Assembly: GCF_009184865.1 (NCBI RefSeq)
Contig: NZ_CP045096.1
Coordinates: 9,238,001-9,302,000, forward strand
Direction of reading: 5' to 3'
DNA length: 64,000 nt
Origin: Streptomyces phaeolivaceus
GTDB lineage: Bacteria; Actinomycetota; Actinomycetes; Streptomycetales; Streptomycetaceae
The notes beneath the pieces were generated by a model. The model saw only the letters and a program-made list of their open reading frames with translations, searched no databases and was not told the origin of the DNA. Each line of letters starts with the position of its first letter. The stretch's first letter is position 1. The translations under genes were made by a program, and so were the position numbers. Of the stretch, positions 48,435 to 56,683 are shown one piece after another.

Positions 48435-49379
48435 TCAGGCCGTCCTGGTCCTCGGGTTGAGCCAGCCGTACGAGAGATCGACCAGCAGGTTGACGAGCAC
48501 GACGACGGCCGCGACGCAGGTGATGACCCCCTGGATCACGGGCAGGTCCCTGCTCTGCACGGCGGTGATCAGGAGCTGTCCGATCCCTGGCATCGCGAAG
48601 ACCAGTTCGATGAAGACCGTGCCGCCGACCAGCACCGAGGCGATCAGCCCGAGGCTGGTCACGATGGGGATCGCGGCGTTCTTGAGCGCGTGCTTGCCGA
48701 TGAGGCGGGGCAGCCGGATGCCACGTCCCTGGGCCGCGGTGATGTAGTCGCGCTGGAGGATGTCGACCATGGTGCTGCGGGTCTGCCGCGCGATGATCGC
48801 GGTGGGCCCGAGCGCCAGCGCGGTCACCGGCATGACGAGGCCTCTGGCCCACTCGGCGGGGTCCTGCCCCAGGGCGACGTACCCGGTCGCGGGCAGCCAC
48901 TCCAGCTTGAGCGAGAAGAGCAGCACCATGACGAGGGCCAGCCAGAAGTGCGGGACGGCGACCGCGAAGGCCGTGCCGGCCGAGACGATCCGGTCCGCGC
49001 GGCCCCCGGCACGCAGCGCCGCCGCGGTGCCGAGCGCCACTCCGAGGACCAGGGCCACGACGAGACTCGTGACGGACAGCCACACGGTGACGGACAGCCG
49101 GTCGGAGATGGCCTCGGTCACCGGGACGGAAGTGACCAGCGAGCGGCCGAGGTCGCCCTGGAGCGCCGCGCCGAGCCAGTCGAGGTACTGCGAGTAGACG
49201 GGGCGGTCGATGCCCAGTTCGGCACGGACCCGGGCGATGCTCTCGGGTGTGGCCTGGTCGCCGAGAATGGCCGACGCGGCATCACCGGGCATCAGCCGGA
49301 CCAGCAGTACCACCAGGACGGACACCGACAACAGGACGATCACGGCCGATCCCAGCCGCGTCACTATGAATCTGAACAT
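48435..49379 (-). CDS. Peptide-type ABC transporter permease (DppB-like)
   Basis: 314 residues with six predicted membrane helices. Typical blocks are the N-terminal helix then MPGDAASAILG, LGIDRPVYSQYLDWLGAALQGDLGRS, and the EAA loop RDYITAAQGRGIRLPRLIGKH. ATG at 49379 with GGAGGGG directly upstream; a huge upstream extension in the same frame is not coding. A small hairpin separates it from the binding-protein gene. Confidence 0.94.
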   Translation of the reverse strand: MFRFIVTRLGSAVIVLLSVSVLVVLLVRLMPGDAASAILGDQATPESIARVRAELGIDRPVYSQYLDWLGAALQGDLGRSLVTSVPVTEAISDRLSVTVWLSVTSLVVALVLGVALGTAAALRAGGRADRIVSAGTAFAVAVPHFWLALVMVLLFSLKLEWLPATGYVALGQDPAEWARGLVMPVTALALGPTAIIARQTRSTMVDILQRDYITAAQGRGIRLPRLIGKHALKNAAIPIVTSLGLIASVLVGGTVFIELVFAMPGIGQLLITAVQSRDLPVIQGVITCVAAVVVLVNLLVDLSYGWLNPRTRTA

Positions 49380-49404
49380 GTCCCCTCCGCGACGACGGAG
49401 CGCG

Positions 49405-49430
49405 GGCCGGGCCGGAGAGCCGGCCCGGCC
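49405..49430. other. Intercistronic hairpin
   Basis: Perfect 11-bp stem (49405-49415 with 49420-49430) and an AGAG loop between the binding-protein gene and the first permease gene. A stem here commonly lets the binding protein be made in excess over the membrane subunits. Confidence 0.6.
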
Positions 49431-49438
49431 GCGCACCG

Positions 49439-50965
49439 TCAGCCGATCACCTTCCAGCCGTAGACGAAGGGCACCGAGTTGCCCGTGTACATCTCCACTC
49501 CGGAGACCTTCTTGTCGTTCACCGCGTAGAGCGAGTCCTGGACATGCGTCACCAGGAACCACGCCTGGTCGGTGATCTCGTCGGAGATCTTCTGGTACGC
49601 GCCGTCGCGGGCCGCGTCGTCCGTGGCGGCCTCGGCGGCCTCGAAGTTCTTCCGGATCGCCGGGGAGTCCGCCTTGAACGGGTTGTACGCGGAGTCCTTG
49701 AGCGCGAACAGCTTGACTGCCTGGTAGACGTCGTCGACACCGTAGACGAACATCGGCGCCGGGTTGTCGGTGGTGCCCCACGACTGGGTCAGGCCCGACT
49801 GGACGAGCTTGATGTCGAGCTTGATGCCGACCTTCCGCAGCTGGCCGTCGAGCGCCTCCAGGTAGCTGGAGAACCGGCTCTCGCTGAACACCGGCAGGGT
49901 GAAGCCCTTGGCGTAACCGGCCTTGGCGAGCAGGTCCTTGGCCTTGGCGAGGTCGTACGGGTACTGCTTCCCGGCCGTGTCGCTGGCGCCGGCCGACGAC
50001 GGCGGGAAGATCTGGTTCCACGAGGTGCCGTAGCCGAAGGTCACCGCCTTGACCAGGGCGTCCCGGTCGACCGCGTAGTTCATCGCCTGCCGCACCCGGA
50101 CGTCGCCCAGCTGGGGTGCCTTGGTACCGGCCCGGTCCAGCAGGCCGAGGCCGAGGAAGTTGAGCGGCTTGGAAAGCAGTTGGAGACCGGCCGACTTCAC
50201 GGTCTGCGCCTGCTGCGGGAAGACCACCGTCATGTCGATCTGCCCGGACCGCAGGGCGTTGAGCCGTGCGTCGTTGTCGGGCATGACGGAGAGTTCCAGG
50301 CTGTCGGCGCCGACGGCCTTGGCGTTCCAGTAGTCCTTGCGCGCCTTGTACACGTACCGCTGCCCGGGCACGCTGCTGGAGGAGAGGGTGTACGGTCCGC
50401 TGCCGGCCGGAGTGCGGTTCAGCGCGTCGCCGGTGAGGCTCTTCGGGGAGACCAGCATGCCGAGCGGGCCCGCCAGCACGAAGTCGAGATCCGGAACGGC
50501 GCCCGACAGCTTCAGGTCGACGGTGTTCGCGTCCGGTGCGGTGACCGAGCTGACCGAGGCGAGCGACGAGGCGAAGGGACCGCCGTCGGCCTTGGCGTGT
50601 TCGAGGTTCTTCTTCACCGCAGCGGCGTCGAGCTTCGTCCCGTCGGAGAACGTGACGTCGCTGCGCAGCTTCAGCTCGAAGGTGCGCCGGTCGGTCGAGG
50701 TGTACTTCCACGAAGTGGCCACCGCGGGTTCGAGCTTGGCGTCCGAGGTGCGCCGAATCAGGGTGTCGTAGACCGGTGTGAGGTACTGCATGAACGGTCC
50801 GGTCAGTGACTTGTGCGGATCGAAGGTGGTGACATCGATCGGCATGCCGACGGCGATCTTGCCGCCGGACGCGCTGTCGTTCGACGTGTCGCCCCCGCCG
50901 CCGCACGCGGTCAGCAGCAGTGCCGCCGTGACACCCAGACCCGCCACTCTACGAATGGTTCTCAT
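49439..50965 (-). CDS. Peptide/opine-type ABC transporter substrate-binding lipoprotein (SBP_bac_5)
   Basis: 508 residues. The lipobox LTAC puts the lipidated Cys at 21. The family-5 pattern is seen in VGMPIDVTTFDPHKSLTG, PVYDTLIRRTSDAKLEPAVATSWKYT, FELKLRSDVTFSDGTKLDA and VRQAMNYAVDRDALVKA. These proteins bind peptides, opines, nickel chelates or glycosides. The operon places it with two FAH hydrolases and an SDR, so a small acidic catabolic substrate is plausible. ATG at 50965 with GAGGAG upstream. Confidence 0.94.
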   Translation of the reverse strand: MRTIRRVAGLGVTAALLLTACGGGGDTSNDSASGGKIAVGMPIDVTTFDPHKSLTGPFMQYLTPVYDTLIRRTSDAKLEPAVATSWKYTSTDRRTFELKLRSDVTFSDGTKLDAAAVKKNLEHAKADGGPFASSLASVSSVTAPDANTVDLKLSGAVPDLDFVLAGPLGMLVSPKSLTGDALNRTPAGSGPYTLSSSSVPGQRYVYKARKDYWNAKAVGADSLELSVMPDNDARLNALRSGQIDMTVVFPQQAQTVKSAGLQLLSKPLNFLGLGLLDRAGTKAPQLGDVRVRQAMNYAVDRDALVKAVTFGYGTSWNQIFPPSSAGASDTAGKQYPYDLAKAKDLLAKAGYAKGFTLPVFSESRFSSYLEALDGQLRKVGIKLDIKLVQSGLTQSWGTTDNPAPMFVYGVDDVYQAVKLFALKDSAYNPFKADSPAIRKNFEAAEAATDDAARDGAYQKISDEITDQAWFLVTHVQDSLYAVNDKKVSGVEMYTGNSVPFVYGWKVIG

Positions 50966-51059
50966 CTTTCAACTCCTCTTGAAGAGCCATACGGGCTCGT
51001 CGGCCCACGACGGGCCGGGGTGGTACGGATCCAGGTCGCGTACCTATGTCTTGCGCCGC

Positions 51060-51920
51060 CTATGGGCGGACGCCGTCGGACGGCGAGAACCGCGTGCGGA
51101 TCTCGCCGATCCCTTCGATACGGCTGACCAGCTCGTCACCGGGCGTGAGGTAACGAGGCGGAGTCATCCGGTTTCCGACGCCCGCCGGGGTACCGGTGAA
51201 GATCAGGTCACCGGGAAGGAGCGGGCAGACGGCGGAGATCCGCGCGATGAGCACCGGCACCGAGAAGATCATTTCCTTGGTGCGGGATCGCTGTACGACG
51301 GTTCCCGACACCGTGCCGGAGATCTCCAGGTCGCCGGGGTCGGTGAACTCGTCGAGGGTCACCAGGGCCGGGCCGGTCGGCCCGAAGCCGGGGAACGACT
51401 TGCCGAGACTGAACTGCGGTGGTGTGCCCCGCGTCTGTACGGCCCGCTCGGACAGGTCCTGTCCGACGGTGAGGCCGGCCACGTGCGTCCAGGCATCCTC
51501 CTGGGGGATCCGGTGTCCGCCCTCGCCGATCACCGCGACGAGTTCGACTTCCCAGTCGACCTTCTCGCCGGGCAGTTCGACGATCGCGTCGGGTCCGGTG
51601 ACGCACGTCGGGAACTTGGTGAAGACCAGCGGGTCCTCAGGGGGCTGGTATCCGGCCTCCGCCGCGTGCGGCGGATAGTTGAGCGCGACCGCGAAGACCT
51701 GCCGCGGCCGGGGCACCGGCGGGCCGAGGCGGTCGGCCGCGACCTGTTCTCCGGCGCCGGGCCCGGGGACGTACGTCCCCGCCCAGGCGGTGAACTCCGC
51801 CCAGCGCTCGAAGGCCGCCATCGGGTCGCTGTCGAACCGTCCCCCGCTCGCTCCGGCCACGTCGACCGCGCGGCCGTCGTGCTGCAGGGCGAGCCTGCCG
51901 TCCACCGTGACCAGCCTCAT
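51060..51920 (-). CDS. FAH-family hydrolase (first of three in this cluster)
   Basis: 286 residues. Metal ligands appear intact: the two Glu in VDWEVELVAVIG and an Asp in VGQDLSERAVQ. The LIFTGTPAGVGNR loop is typical of 2-keto-3-deoxy-acid/acylpyruvate hydrolases. It diverges from the two FAH proteins encoded on either side, so it catalyses a different step. Start ATG at 51920, 31 bases after the next FAH gene, and followed after 94 bases by the transporter genes, so all form one minus-strand operon. Confidence 0.9.
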   Translation of the reverse strand: MRLVTVDGRLALQHDGRAVDVAGASGGRFDSDPMAAFERWAEFTAWAGTYVPGPGAGEQVAADRLGPPVPRPRQVFAVALNYPPHAAEAGYQPPEDPLVFTKFPTCVTGPDAIVELPGEKVDWEVELVAVIGEGGHRIPQEDAWTHVAGLTVGQDLSERAVQTRGTPPQFSLGKSFPGFGPTGPALVTLDEFTDPGDLEISGTVSGTVVQRSRTKEMIFSVPVLIARISAVCPLLPGDLIFTGTPAGVGNRMTPPRYLTPGDELVSRIEGIGEIRTRFSPSDGVRP

Positions 51921-51951
51921 GGGCGTATTTCCACAGCGATCCGGCCGCCGG

Positions 51952-52830
51952 TCACCAGGTGACCCTGGGCGGAGCGGGCTGCCCGTAGGCGTCCTTCCAG
52001 GACACGATCGGGGAGCGCAGCGTGCCCACCCCCTCGATCTCCGCCTCGACCACGTCGCCGGGCCGGAGGTAGTAGTCCTCCGCGTCGGGGCGGAAACCCG
52101 CGACCCCCGACACGGTGCCGGTGGTGATCAGGTCGCCGGCGCTGTAGCCCTGCGGCGAGTGGTAGGCGACCAGCTCGGGGATGCTCACGATCATGCGGCT
52201 GGTGTTGGAGCTCTGCCGCACGTCCCCGTTGACCCGCAGTTCCATCTTCAGGTTGTGGGGGTCTGGGATCTCATCGGCGGTCACGATGTACGGGCCGAGC
52301 GGGCAGAAGGTGTCGATGGCCTTGCAGAACGAGAAGACGCCCGAGGCCATCTCCTTGCGCTGGATGTCGCGGGCGGTGATGTCGTTGAAGACGACATACC
52401 CCGCGATGTGGTCGACCGCTTCCTCGGCGGTGAAGAACTTGCCCGGCTTGCCGATCACGACGGCGAGTTCGAGCTCGTAGTCCAGTTCGGACGTCAGATG
52501 CTCCGGGTACACCACGGCCTCGTCCGGGCCCACGATCGCGTCGACGTTCTGGAAGAAGACGATCCCCTTGTGAATCGGGTGCGACCAGCCCACCTGCTTC
52601 GATTCGTCCTCGTGCTCACGGAAGTTGCCCGAGGTGTGGAAGAACTTCTTCGGCACGATCGGCGCCCGCAGCCGTACGTCGGTACTCGCGAAGGTCCGAC
52701 CGGTGGGCTCCGCGCCGCCGCGCTCGAAGTACTCGCGGGTGGTGGGTACATCGAGTTCGACGACGGTCTCCCCGTCGAGGCTGCCGACGAGCCCGGTCTC
52801 CGTACCGGCGTCGAAGGTGATCAGTTTCAC
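51952..52830 (-). CDS. FAH-family hydrolase, functional paralogue
   Basis: 292 residues. The ligands are intact: Glu pair in LDYELELAVVIG and Asp in FNDITARDIQ. HTSGNFREHE and FFQNVDAIVGPDEAV are typical of the subfamily annotated as 2-keto-4-pentenoate hydratase/acylpyruvase-like or 2,4-dioxo-acid hydrolases. Highly similar over its full length to the protein encoded at 55559-56452, which has lost the Asp. GTG start at 52830; a candidate regulator box lies 18 bases upstream. Probably cleaves or hydrates a sugar-acid- or ring-derived 2-oxo acid. Confidence 0.91.
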   Translation of the reverse strand: MKLITFDAGTETGLVGSLDGETVVELDVPTTREYFERGGAEPTGRTFASTDVRLRAPIVPKKFFHTSGNFREHEDESKQVGWSHPIHKGIVFFQNVDAIVGPDEAVVYPEHLTSELDYELELAVVIGKPGKFFTAEEAVDHIAGYVVFNDITARDIQRKEMASGVFSFCKAIDTFCPLGPYIVTADEIPDPHNLKMELRVNGDVRQSSNTSRMIVSIPELVAYHSPQGYSAGDLITTGTVSGVAGFRPDAEDYYLRPGDVVEAEIEGVGTLRSPIVSWKDAYGQPAPPRVTW

Positions 52831-52847
52831 CGCGTTCTCCTCTTGCT

Positions 52848-52862
52848 TGCTATCTGGTGAAA
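52848..52862. promoter_or_regulatory. Putative IclR-type box (weak)
   Basis: TGCTATCTGGTGAAA, with the right half GGTGAAA identical to the 53765 palindrome and a degenerate left half (9 of 15 positions). Upstream of the FAH gene. Confidence 0.25.
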
Positions 52863-52993
52863 AAACCGACTCGGTGGGGCGAACCGGAACGGGGGCGGGC
52901 CCGCGCGTACCTCGGGAGCGGAGACGCGGCCGAGCGGCGTCGTCGGGCGGTCGTCGGGACTGCCCTTCTCGGACTTCTCCGCCATGGTCCGAC

Positions 52994-53761
52994 TCAGACG
53001 AGCGTGCGACCGCCGTCCACGTAGAGCACCTGGCCCGTGACGAAGGAGGCCAGCGGTGAGGCCAGGAAAAGTGTGGGGCCGACGACTTCGGACGGGGTGC
53101 CCAGCCGGCCCGCGGGTACGAGAGAGGTCAGGTCCTCCCGCACCCCGGGCCGGCTGAGGTATTCGGCGGTCAGTGACGTCTCGATGTAGCCGGGGGCGAC
53201 GGCGTTGACTCCCACGCCGTGCGCGGCCCATTCGTGCGCCATGACTCGCATGAGCTGGTTGATGCCGCCCTTGGAGGCCGCGTACGGACCGTGCTTGGCA
53301 TGGGCGAGCAGACCGGACACGGAGGAGACGAAGACGAGCCGACCGTGGCGCTGCTCGCTCATCACCCTGCCCACCGCCTGTCCGAGCCAGTAGGCGCTCG
53401 ACAGGTTCACGGTCAGGACCTCGTCCCACTCCTCGTCGGAGAAGTCCAGGATGGGCCGGCGGTTGTTGATGCCGACCGCGTGCACGAAGGCGTCGAGGCC
53501 GCCGAGGACGCCGACCGCCTTGCCGACCGCCGCCCGGCAGTCGGCCGCCCGGCTCAGGTCCGCGGTGATCACCCCGCCGCCCGCCTCGGTGAGACCGAGT
53601 TCGGCGTCGAGGTCGCGCAGCCGCTGCTCGCTGAGATCCGCGGCGACCACGCGAGCCCCGGCCTCGGCCAGCCCCGCCACGCAGGCGGAGCCGAGGCCGC
53701 CCGCACCGACGACCAGTACCCTGCTGCCTTCCAGCCCAAGCGACCGATTCATTCGAGCCAT
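52994..53761 (-). CDS. Short-chain dehydrogenase/reductase
   Basis: 255 residues. The nucleotide motif is GAGGLGSA, NAG is replaced by HAVGINNRR, and Tyr/Lys are in YAASKGGI. The C-terminus FVTGQVLYVDGG is classical. Start ATG at 53761; GTG 53770 and ATG 53752 are alternatives. It heads the minus-strand operon with the FAH and transporter genes and is divergent from the IclR regulator across a perfect palindrome. Oxidation of a hydroxy acid to an oxo acid for the FAH enzymes would make sense but is inferred. Confidence 0.9.
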   Translation of the reverse strand: MARMNRSLGLEGSRVLVVGAGGLGSACVAGLAEAGARVVAADLSEQRLRDLDAELGLTEAGGGVITADLSRAADCRAAVGKAVGVLGGLDAFVHAVGINNRRPILDFSDEEWDEVLTVNLSSAYWLGQAVGRVMSEQRHGRLVFVSSVSGLLAHAKHGPYAASKGGINQLMRVMAHEWAAHGVGVNAVAPGYIETSLTAEYLSRPGVREDLTSLVPAGRLGTPSEVVGPTLFLASPLASFVTGQVLYVDGGRTLV

Positions 53762-53764
53762 AAC

Positions 53765-53779
53765 TTTCACTAGGTGAAA
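53765..53779. promoter_or_regulatory. IclR-type operator, perfect palindrome
   Basis: TTTCAC-TAG-GTGAAA, a perfect 6+6 dyad immediately upstream of the SDR gene in the SDR/IclR divergent region. Related 15-mers occur at 23104, 23243, 52848, 53887 and 56684. Confidence 0.6.
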
Positions 53780-53886
53780 TCAACTTTTGAACTCGCCGGG
53801 AACGTAACCTGGGGGTGCTGCTGCTCGCAATAGCTGCGACATCATTCGTTTCGCCAGGCTTGTGTGGAGCCCGGGCGGACGTTAGC

Positions 53887-53901
53887 TTTCGGAGGGTAAA
53901 A
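53887..53901. promoter_or_regulatory. Second IclR-type box (autoregulatory candidate)
   Basis: TTTCGGAGGGTAAAA, an imperfect dyad 31 bases before the IclR start, matching 10 of 15 positions of the palindrome at 53765. Confidence 0.4.
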
Positions 53902-53932
53902 GCACACTCCGCAAAGTGAGAACGGGGCGACA

Positions 53933-54721
53933 GTGGCCGACCGTGCGAAATACCGCATCGAAGCGCTCGCCAAGGGGCTGCGGGTGCTCTCGATGTTCTC
54001 GGATCGCAGACCCGCGCTGCGTGTCAGCGACCTCGTGGAGCTGACGGGCATGCCCATGGCTTCCCTGTTCCGGATCGTCGCGACGCTGGAGTCCGAGGGA
54101 TACCTGGAGCAGTTGCCGGACGGCCGGTACCGTCCGAACGCGCGGGTGCTCACGCTGGGCTTCGCGGCCCTCCAGGGGCTCGACCTCGTGCAGACCGCGA
54201 CGGGGCCGCTGCGTGCCCTGGCCGAAGGTACCCGCGAAACGGTCAATCTGGGGGTGCTGTCGGGCGACCACGTGCTGTACCTGGTCCGGCTGCGGAACGC
54301 GGAACTGGTGACGGCGAACATCCAGGTCGGCTCGATGCTGCCCGCGGTGTACGCCTCCATGGGCAAGGTGCTGCTCGCCTACCTCGAGGCCGAACAGCTG
54401 GACGCGCTCCTGCGGCCGGAGTCCTTCGCCGACGGTGCGGGGCCGCACGCGGTCCGTTCCCGCACCTCTCTCGACGAGCAGCTCGCTCTGGTCCGCCGAC
54501 GAGGCTATGCCCTTCAGGACCAGGAGGTGGCCCACGGCCTGCGGTCGATCGCCGCGCCGGTGCGGGACGAGGGCGGCAGGGTGATCGCGTCCGTCAACGT
54601 GGCGGTCCAGGCGGTCGGCTACGACGTGGAGCGCCTGCTCACCGAATTCAAAGAGCCCCTGCTGGACACGTGCCGGGAGATATCGCTGCGCCTCGGACAC
54701 CGTGTGGGGGCGGTTCTGTGA
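53933..54721 (+). CDS. IclR-family transcriptional regulator
   Basis: 262 residues. The winged helix-turn-helix (about 7-70, VSDLVELTGMPMASLFRIVATLESEGYL) is followed by the effector domain with GSMLPAVYASMGKVLLAYL and RRGYALQDQEVAHGLRSIAAPV. It is PcaR/KdgR-like in outline. GTG start at 53933 with GGGGCGA upstream. Divergent from the SDR/FAH/transporter operon; the repeated TTTC...TGAAA boxes suggest it also controls genes at 23 kb and 56 kb. Confidence 0.93.
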   Translation: MADRAKYRIEALAKGLRVLSMFSDRRPALRVSDLVELTGMPMASLFRIVATLESEGYLEQLPDGRYRPNARVLTLGFAALQGLDLVQTATGPLRALAEGTRETVNLGVLSGDHVLYLVRLRNAELVTANIQVGSMLPAVYASMGKVLLAYLEAEQLDALLRPESFADGAGPHAVRSRTSLDEQLALVRRRGYALQDQEVAHGLRSIAAPVRDEGGRVIASVNVAVQAVGYDVERLLTEFKEPLLDTCREISLRLGHRVGAVL

Positions 54722-54800
54722 GCCGGATCGAGGTCGTCCTCGGGACTCCCGAGGAAGGCGCGGTGGCGCGTGGCGTCCGCGCGGTCGTACGAAGCGCGGA

Positions 54801-54830
54801 CGACCCGGCGCCCGTGTAGGCGCCGGGTCG
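54801..54830. terminator. Bidirectional hairpin terminator
   Basis: Perfect 12-bp stem (54801-54812 with 54819-54830) and a 6-base loop, between convergent genes ending at 54721 (plus) and 54843 (minus). Confidence 0.85.
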
Positions 54831-54842
54831 TCTCGTCTCAGG

Positions 54843-55451
54843 TCAGGCGAGGCCGATCTGCTGGAGGAAGGTCTGGTTGTCCCAGAAGAGGAACTCCTCC
54901 TCCATCACGCCGTGCTTGTTCCAGAGGCCGACCGTCGCCATGTTGATGGAGAACTCCTTGCCGGTCGGCTGGATCGAGCCGCCGTTTCCGTCGGGCATGG
55001 GGCGGGAGAAGGTGCCCTTCATGACGCCCGTGACCGAGGTCAGGTTGTCCTTGGCGATCCGGATCGGGTGCTCGGTGATGCGGGTGTCCGGGGCCCAGAC
55101 GAACTGGCTCCTGAGGTCGGCGATGTGCTGCTCGATGCCGTCGGTGTAGTGGCCGTCGGGCCAGTGGACGCGGATGTTCCGGGCGTGGCTCTCGCCGAGC
55201 CGGTTCCACTGCTGGCCGGAGTAGACGTCGAAGTCCAGCTCGTCGAAGACCTGGAGGTTTCTGCGCTCCGTGTGTGTGAGATGGGCGGGCCACAGTGATT
55301 CGGCCTGCGGGGTGGAGGCCGGGTCACCGAGGAGCTCCGGGCGGCGTGTCGCGGCCGTCGCCAGGTCGGTACCGCCGGCCACGGCGGTGATGGCGAGTGC
55401 GCCCAGCGAGGCGGCGCCTCCGCCGCGGAGGACGTTTCGGCGATTGATCAT
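54843..55451 (-). CDS. TAT-exported SnoaL-like protein
   Basis: 202 residues. A twin-arginine signal (INRRNVLRGGGAASLGALA) with cleavage near residues 32-37 exports a folded NTF2-fold domain. The domain shows FDVYSGQQWNRLGESHARNIRVHWPDGHYTDG and FLFWDNQTFLQQIGL, as in polyketide-cyclase-like SnoaL proteins. ATG at 55451 with GGAG five bases upstream. The gene lies alone behind an AT-rich leader. An extracytoplasmic SnoaL protein is unusual; function unknown. Confidence 0.85.
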   Translation of the reverse strand: MINRRNVLRGGGAASLGALAITAVAGGTDLATAATRRPELLGDPASTPQAESLWPAHLTHTERRNLQVFDELDFDVYSGQQWNRLGESHARNIRVHWPDGHYTDGIEQHIADLRSQFVWAPDTRITEHPIRIAKDNLTSVTGVMKGTFSRPMPDGNGGSIQPTGKEFSINMATVGLWNKHGVMEEEFLFWDNQTFLQQIGLA

Positions 55452-55558
55452 GAAGGCTCCGTGCTTCCGATGGTGATTCAAAGTTTAAGCAAATCGGTCG
55501 AAGTTTCCCTTGAATCTTCAACTGATCGGAGCTTACTTCAATCTGATTGATCTTTCAA
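55452..55558. promoter_or_regulatory. AT-rich leader upstream of the SnoaL gene
   Basis: About 90 bases ending at the FAH stop are near 38% GC in a window near 70%. TTCAA/TTGAA words recur (TTGAATCTTCAAC and others). It probably holds the promoter of the TAT-exported protein; no single -35/-10 pair is convincing. Confidence 0.4.
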
Positions 55559-56452
55559 CTATTTGGTGCCCTCGGCCGGGCGACGTGGTTCCCGGGGTCG
55601 GCCGGGGGTTGTGCCGTGTGCCTCCTGCCAGGAGATGACAGGGCTGCGCAGCACGCCGACGCCTTCGATCTCGGCCTCGATCTGGTCACCCGGTTTGAGG
55701 TAGGGGCCGGCGGAGACGGGATTGCCGCCGGCCGTGCCGGAGGCCGGGCCGGTCGTGATCAGGTCGCCCGCGCTGTATCCCTGGGGGGAGTGGTAGGCCA
55801 CCAGCTCCGGGATGCTCACGATCATCCGGCTGGTGTGCGAGCCCTGCCGTGTCTCGCCGTTGACGCGGAGCTCCATGCGCAGGTTGTGCGGGTCGGGAAT
55901 CTCGTCGGCGGTGACGATCCAGGGTCCGAGCGGGGCGAAGGTGTCGATCGCCTTGCAGAAGGAGGAGGCGCCGGAGGGCACCTCCCGTCGCTGAATGTCG
56001 CGCGCGGTGACGCCGTTGAAGACGGCGTAGCCCATGATGTGACTGAGTGCCTGCTCCGGTGTGAAGAACTTCCCCGGTCTGCCGATCACGATGGCGAGTT
56101 CGGGCTCGCAGTCCAGCTCACTGGTCAGATGCTCGGGGTGGACCACCGCCTCGTCGGGGCCGACGATCGCGTCGACGTTCTGGAAGAAGACGATGCCCTT
56201 GTGCATCGGGTGCGACCAGCCCACCTGCCTGGGTTCGCCCTCGTTCTCGCGGAAGTTTCCCGAGGTGTGGAAGAACTTCTTGGGTGCGATCGGCGCGCGC
56301 AGACGCACCTGCGCCAGCGGGAAGGTGCGGCCGGTCTCGGGGACCTGCCCCTCCCGTCCGAAGAACTCCCGGGTGTTCGGGACATCCAGTTCGACGACCG
56401 TTTCGCCGTCGATGTATCCGACCTGTCCCGCGTCGAACGTCACGAGCTTCAT
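55559..56452 (-). CDS. FAH-family paralogue with a lost metal ligand
   Basis: 297 residues. Close full-length paralogue of the protein at 51952-52830, but the metal-ligand Asp in FNDITARD is Gly here (FNGVTARD, codon GGC instead of GAC), the Glu-pair segment reads LDCEPELAIVIG, and the TTGTVSG loop is TTGPASG. The reading frame is intact. The ATG at 56452 overlaps the stop of a truncated SDR (ATGA), showing it was once the second gene of an operon. Likely inactive or changed in function; it may be a decaying duplicate. Confidence 0.88.
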   Translation of the reverse strand: MKLVTFDAGQVGYIDGETVVELDVPNTREFFGREGQVPETGRTFPLAQVRLRAPIAPKKFFHTSGNFRENEGEPRQVGWSHPMHKGIVFFQNVDAIVGPDEAVVHPEHLTSELDCEPELAIVIGRPGKFFTPEQALSHIMGYAVFNGVTARDIQRREVPSGASSFCKAIDTFAPLGPWIVTADEIPDPHNLRMELRVNGETRQGSHTSRMIVSIPELVAYHSPQGYSAGDLITTGPASGTAGGNPVSAGPYLKPGDQIEAEIEGVGVLRSPVISWQEAHGTTPGRPREPRRPAEGTK

Positions 56453-56553
56453 CAGGCACCCACCATGTCGTATCCGCCGTCGGCGATCACCGGCCCGCCG
56501 GTCGTGTGTGTCGCCTCCGCACCGTCCAGGAAGAGCGTGGTTCCCGCCGGCTC
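56452..56553 (-). pseudogene. C-terminal stump of a short-chain dehydrogenase
   Basis: Reading the minus strand into the TGA at 56452-56454 gives AGTTLFLDGAEATHTTGG, then PVIADGGYDMVGA: an SDR tail with the conserved TGG and DGG elements. It resembles the end of the intact SDR at 23277 (AGTALFLATDDAAHMTGV, then ADGGFNMIGA). Upstream of about 56553 the frame is open but not SDR-like, so the rest of the gene has been deleted or replaced. Confidence 0.65.
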
Positions 56554-56683
56554 CCGCGGCCGTGGGGTGGCGCGGCGTCGACGCACCCGCCGGCGACCGC
56601 CCGTTCGCGCGCGAGCGGCCCGGACGCCGAAGGCGTGACTGCCGGGCGAGGCCGACCGCCGCCTTCACCGTGCACCACGTTAC

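Noticed and set aside
48435..50906. An 823-codon minus-strand frame ending in the DppB-like permease
   Set aside because: Only the last 314 codons are permease-like. The rest is out of frame with the binding-protein gene, and a strong ribosome site marks ATG 49379.
55559..56668. N-terminal extension of the third FAH protein
   Set aside because: The extension is Arg-rich and overlaps the SDR stump in another frame; homology begins at the ATG 56452.
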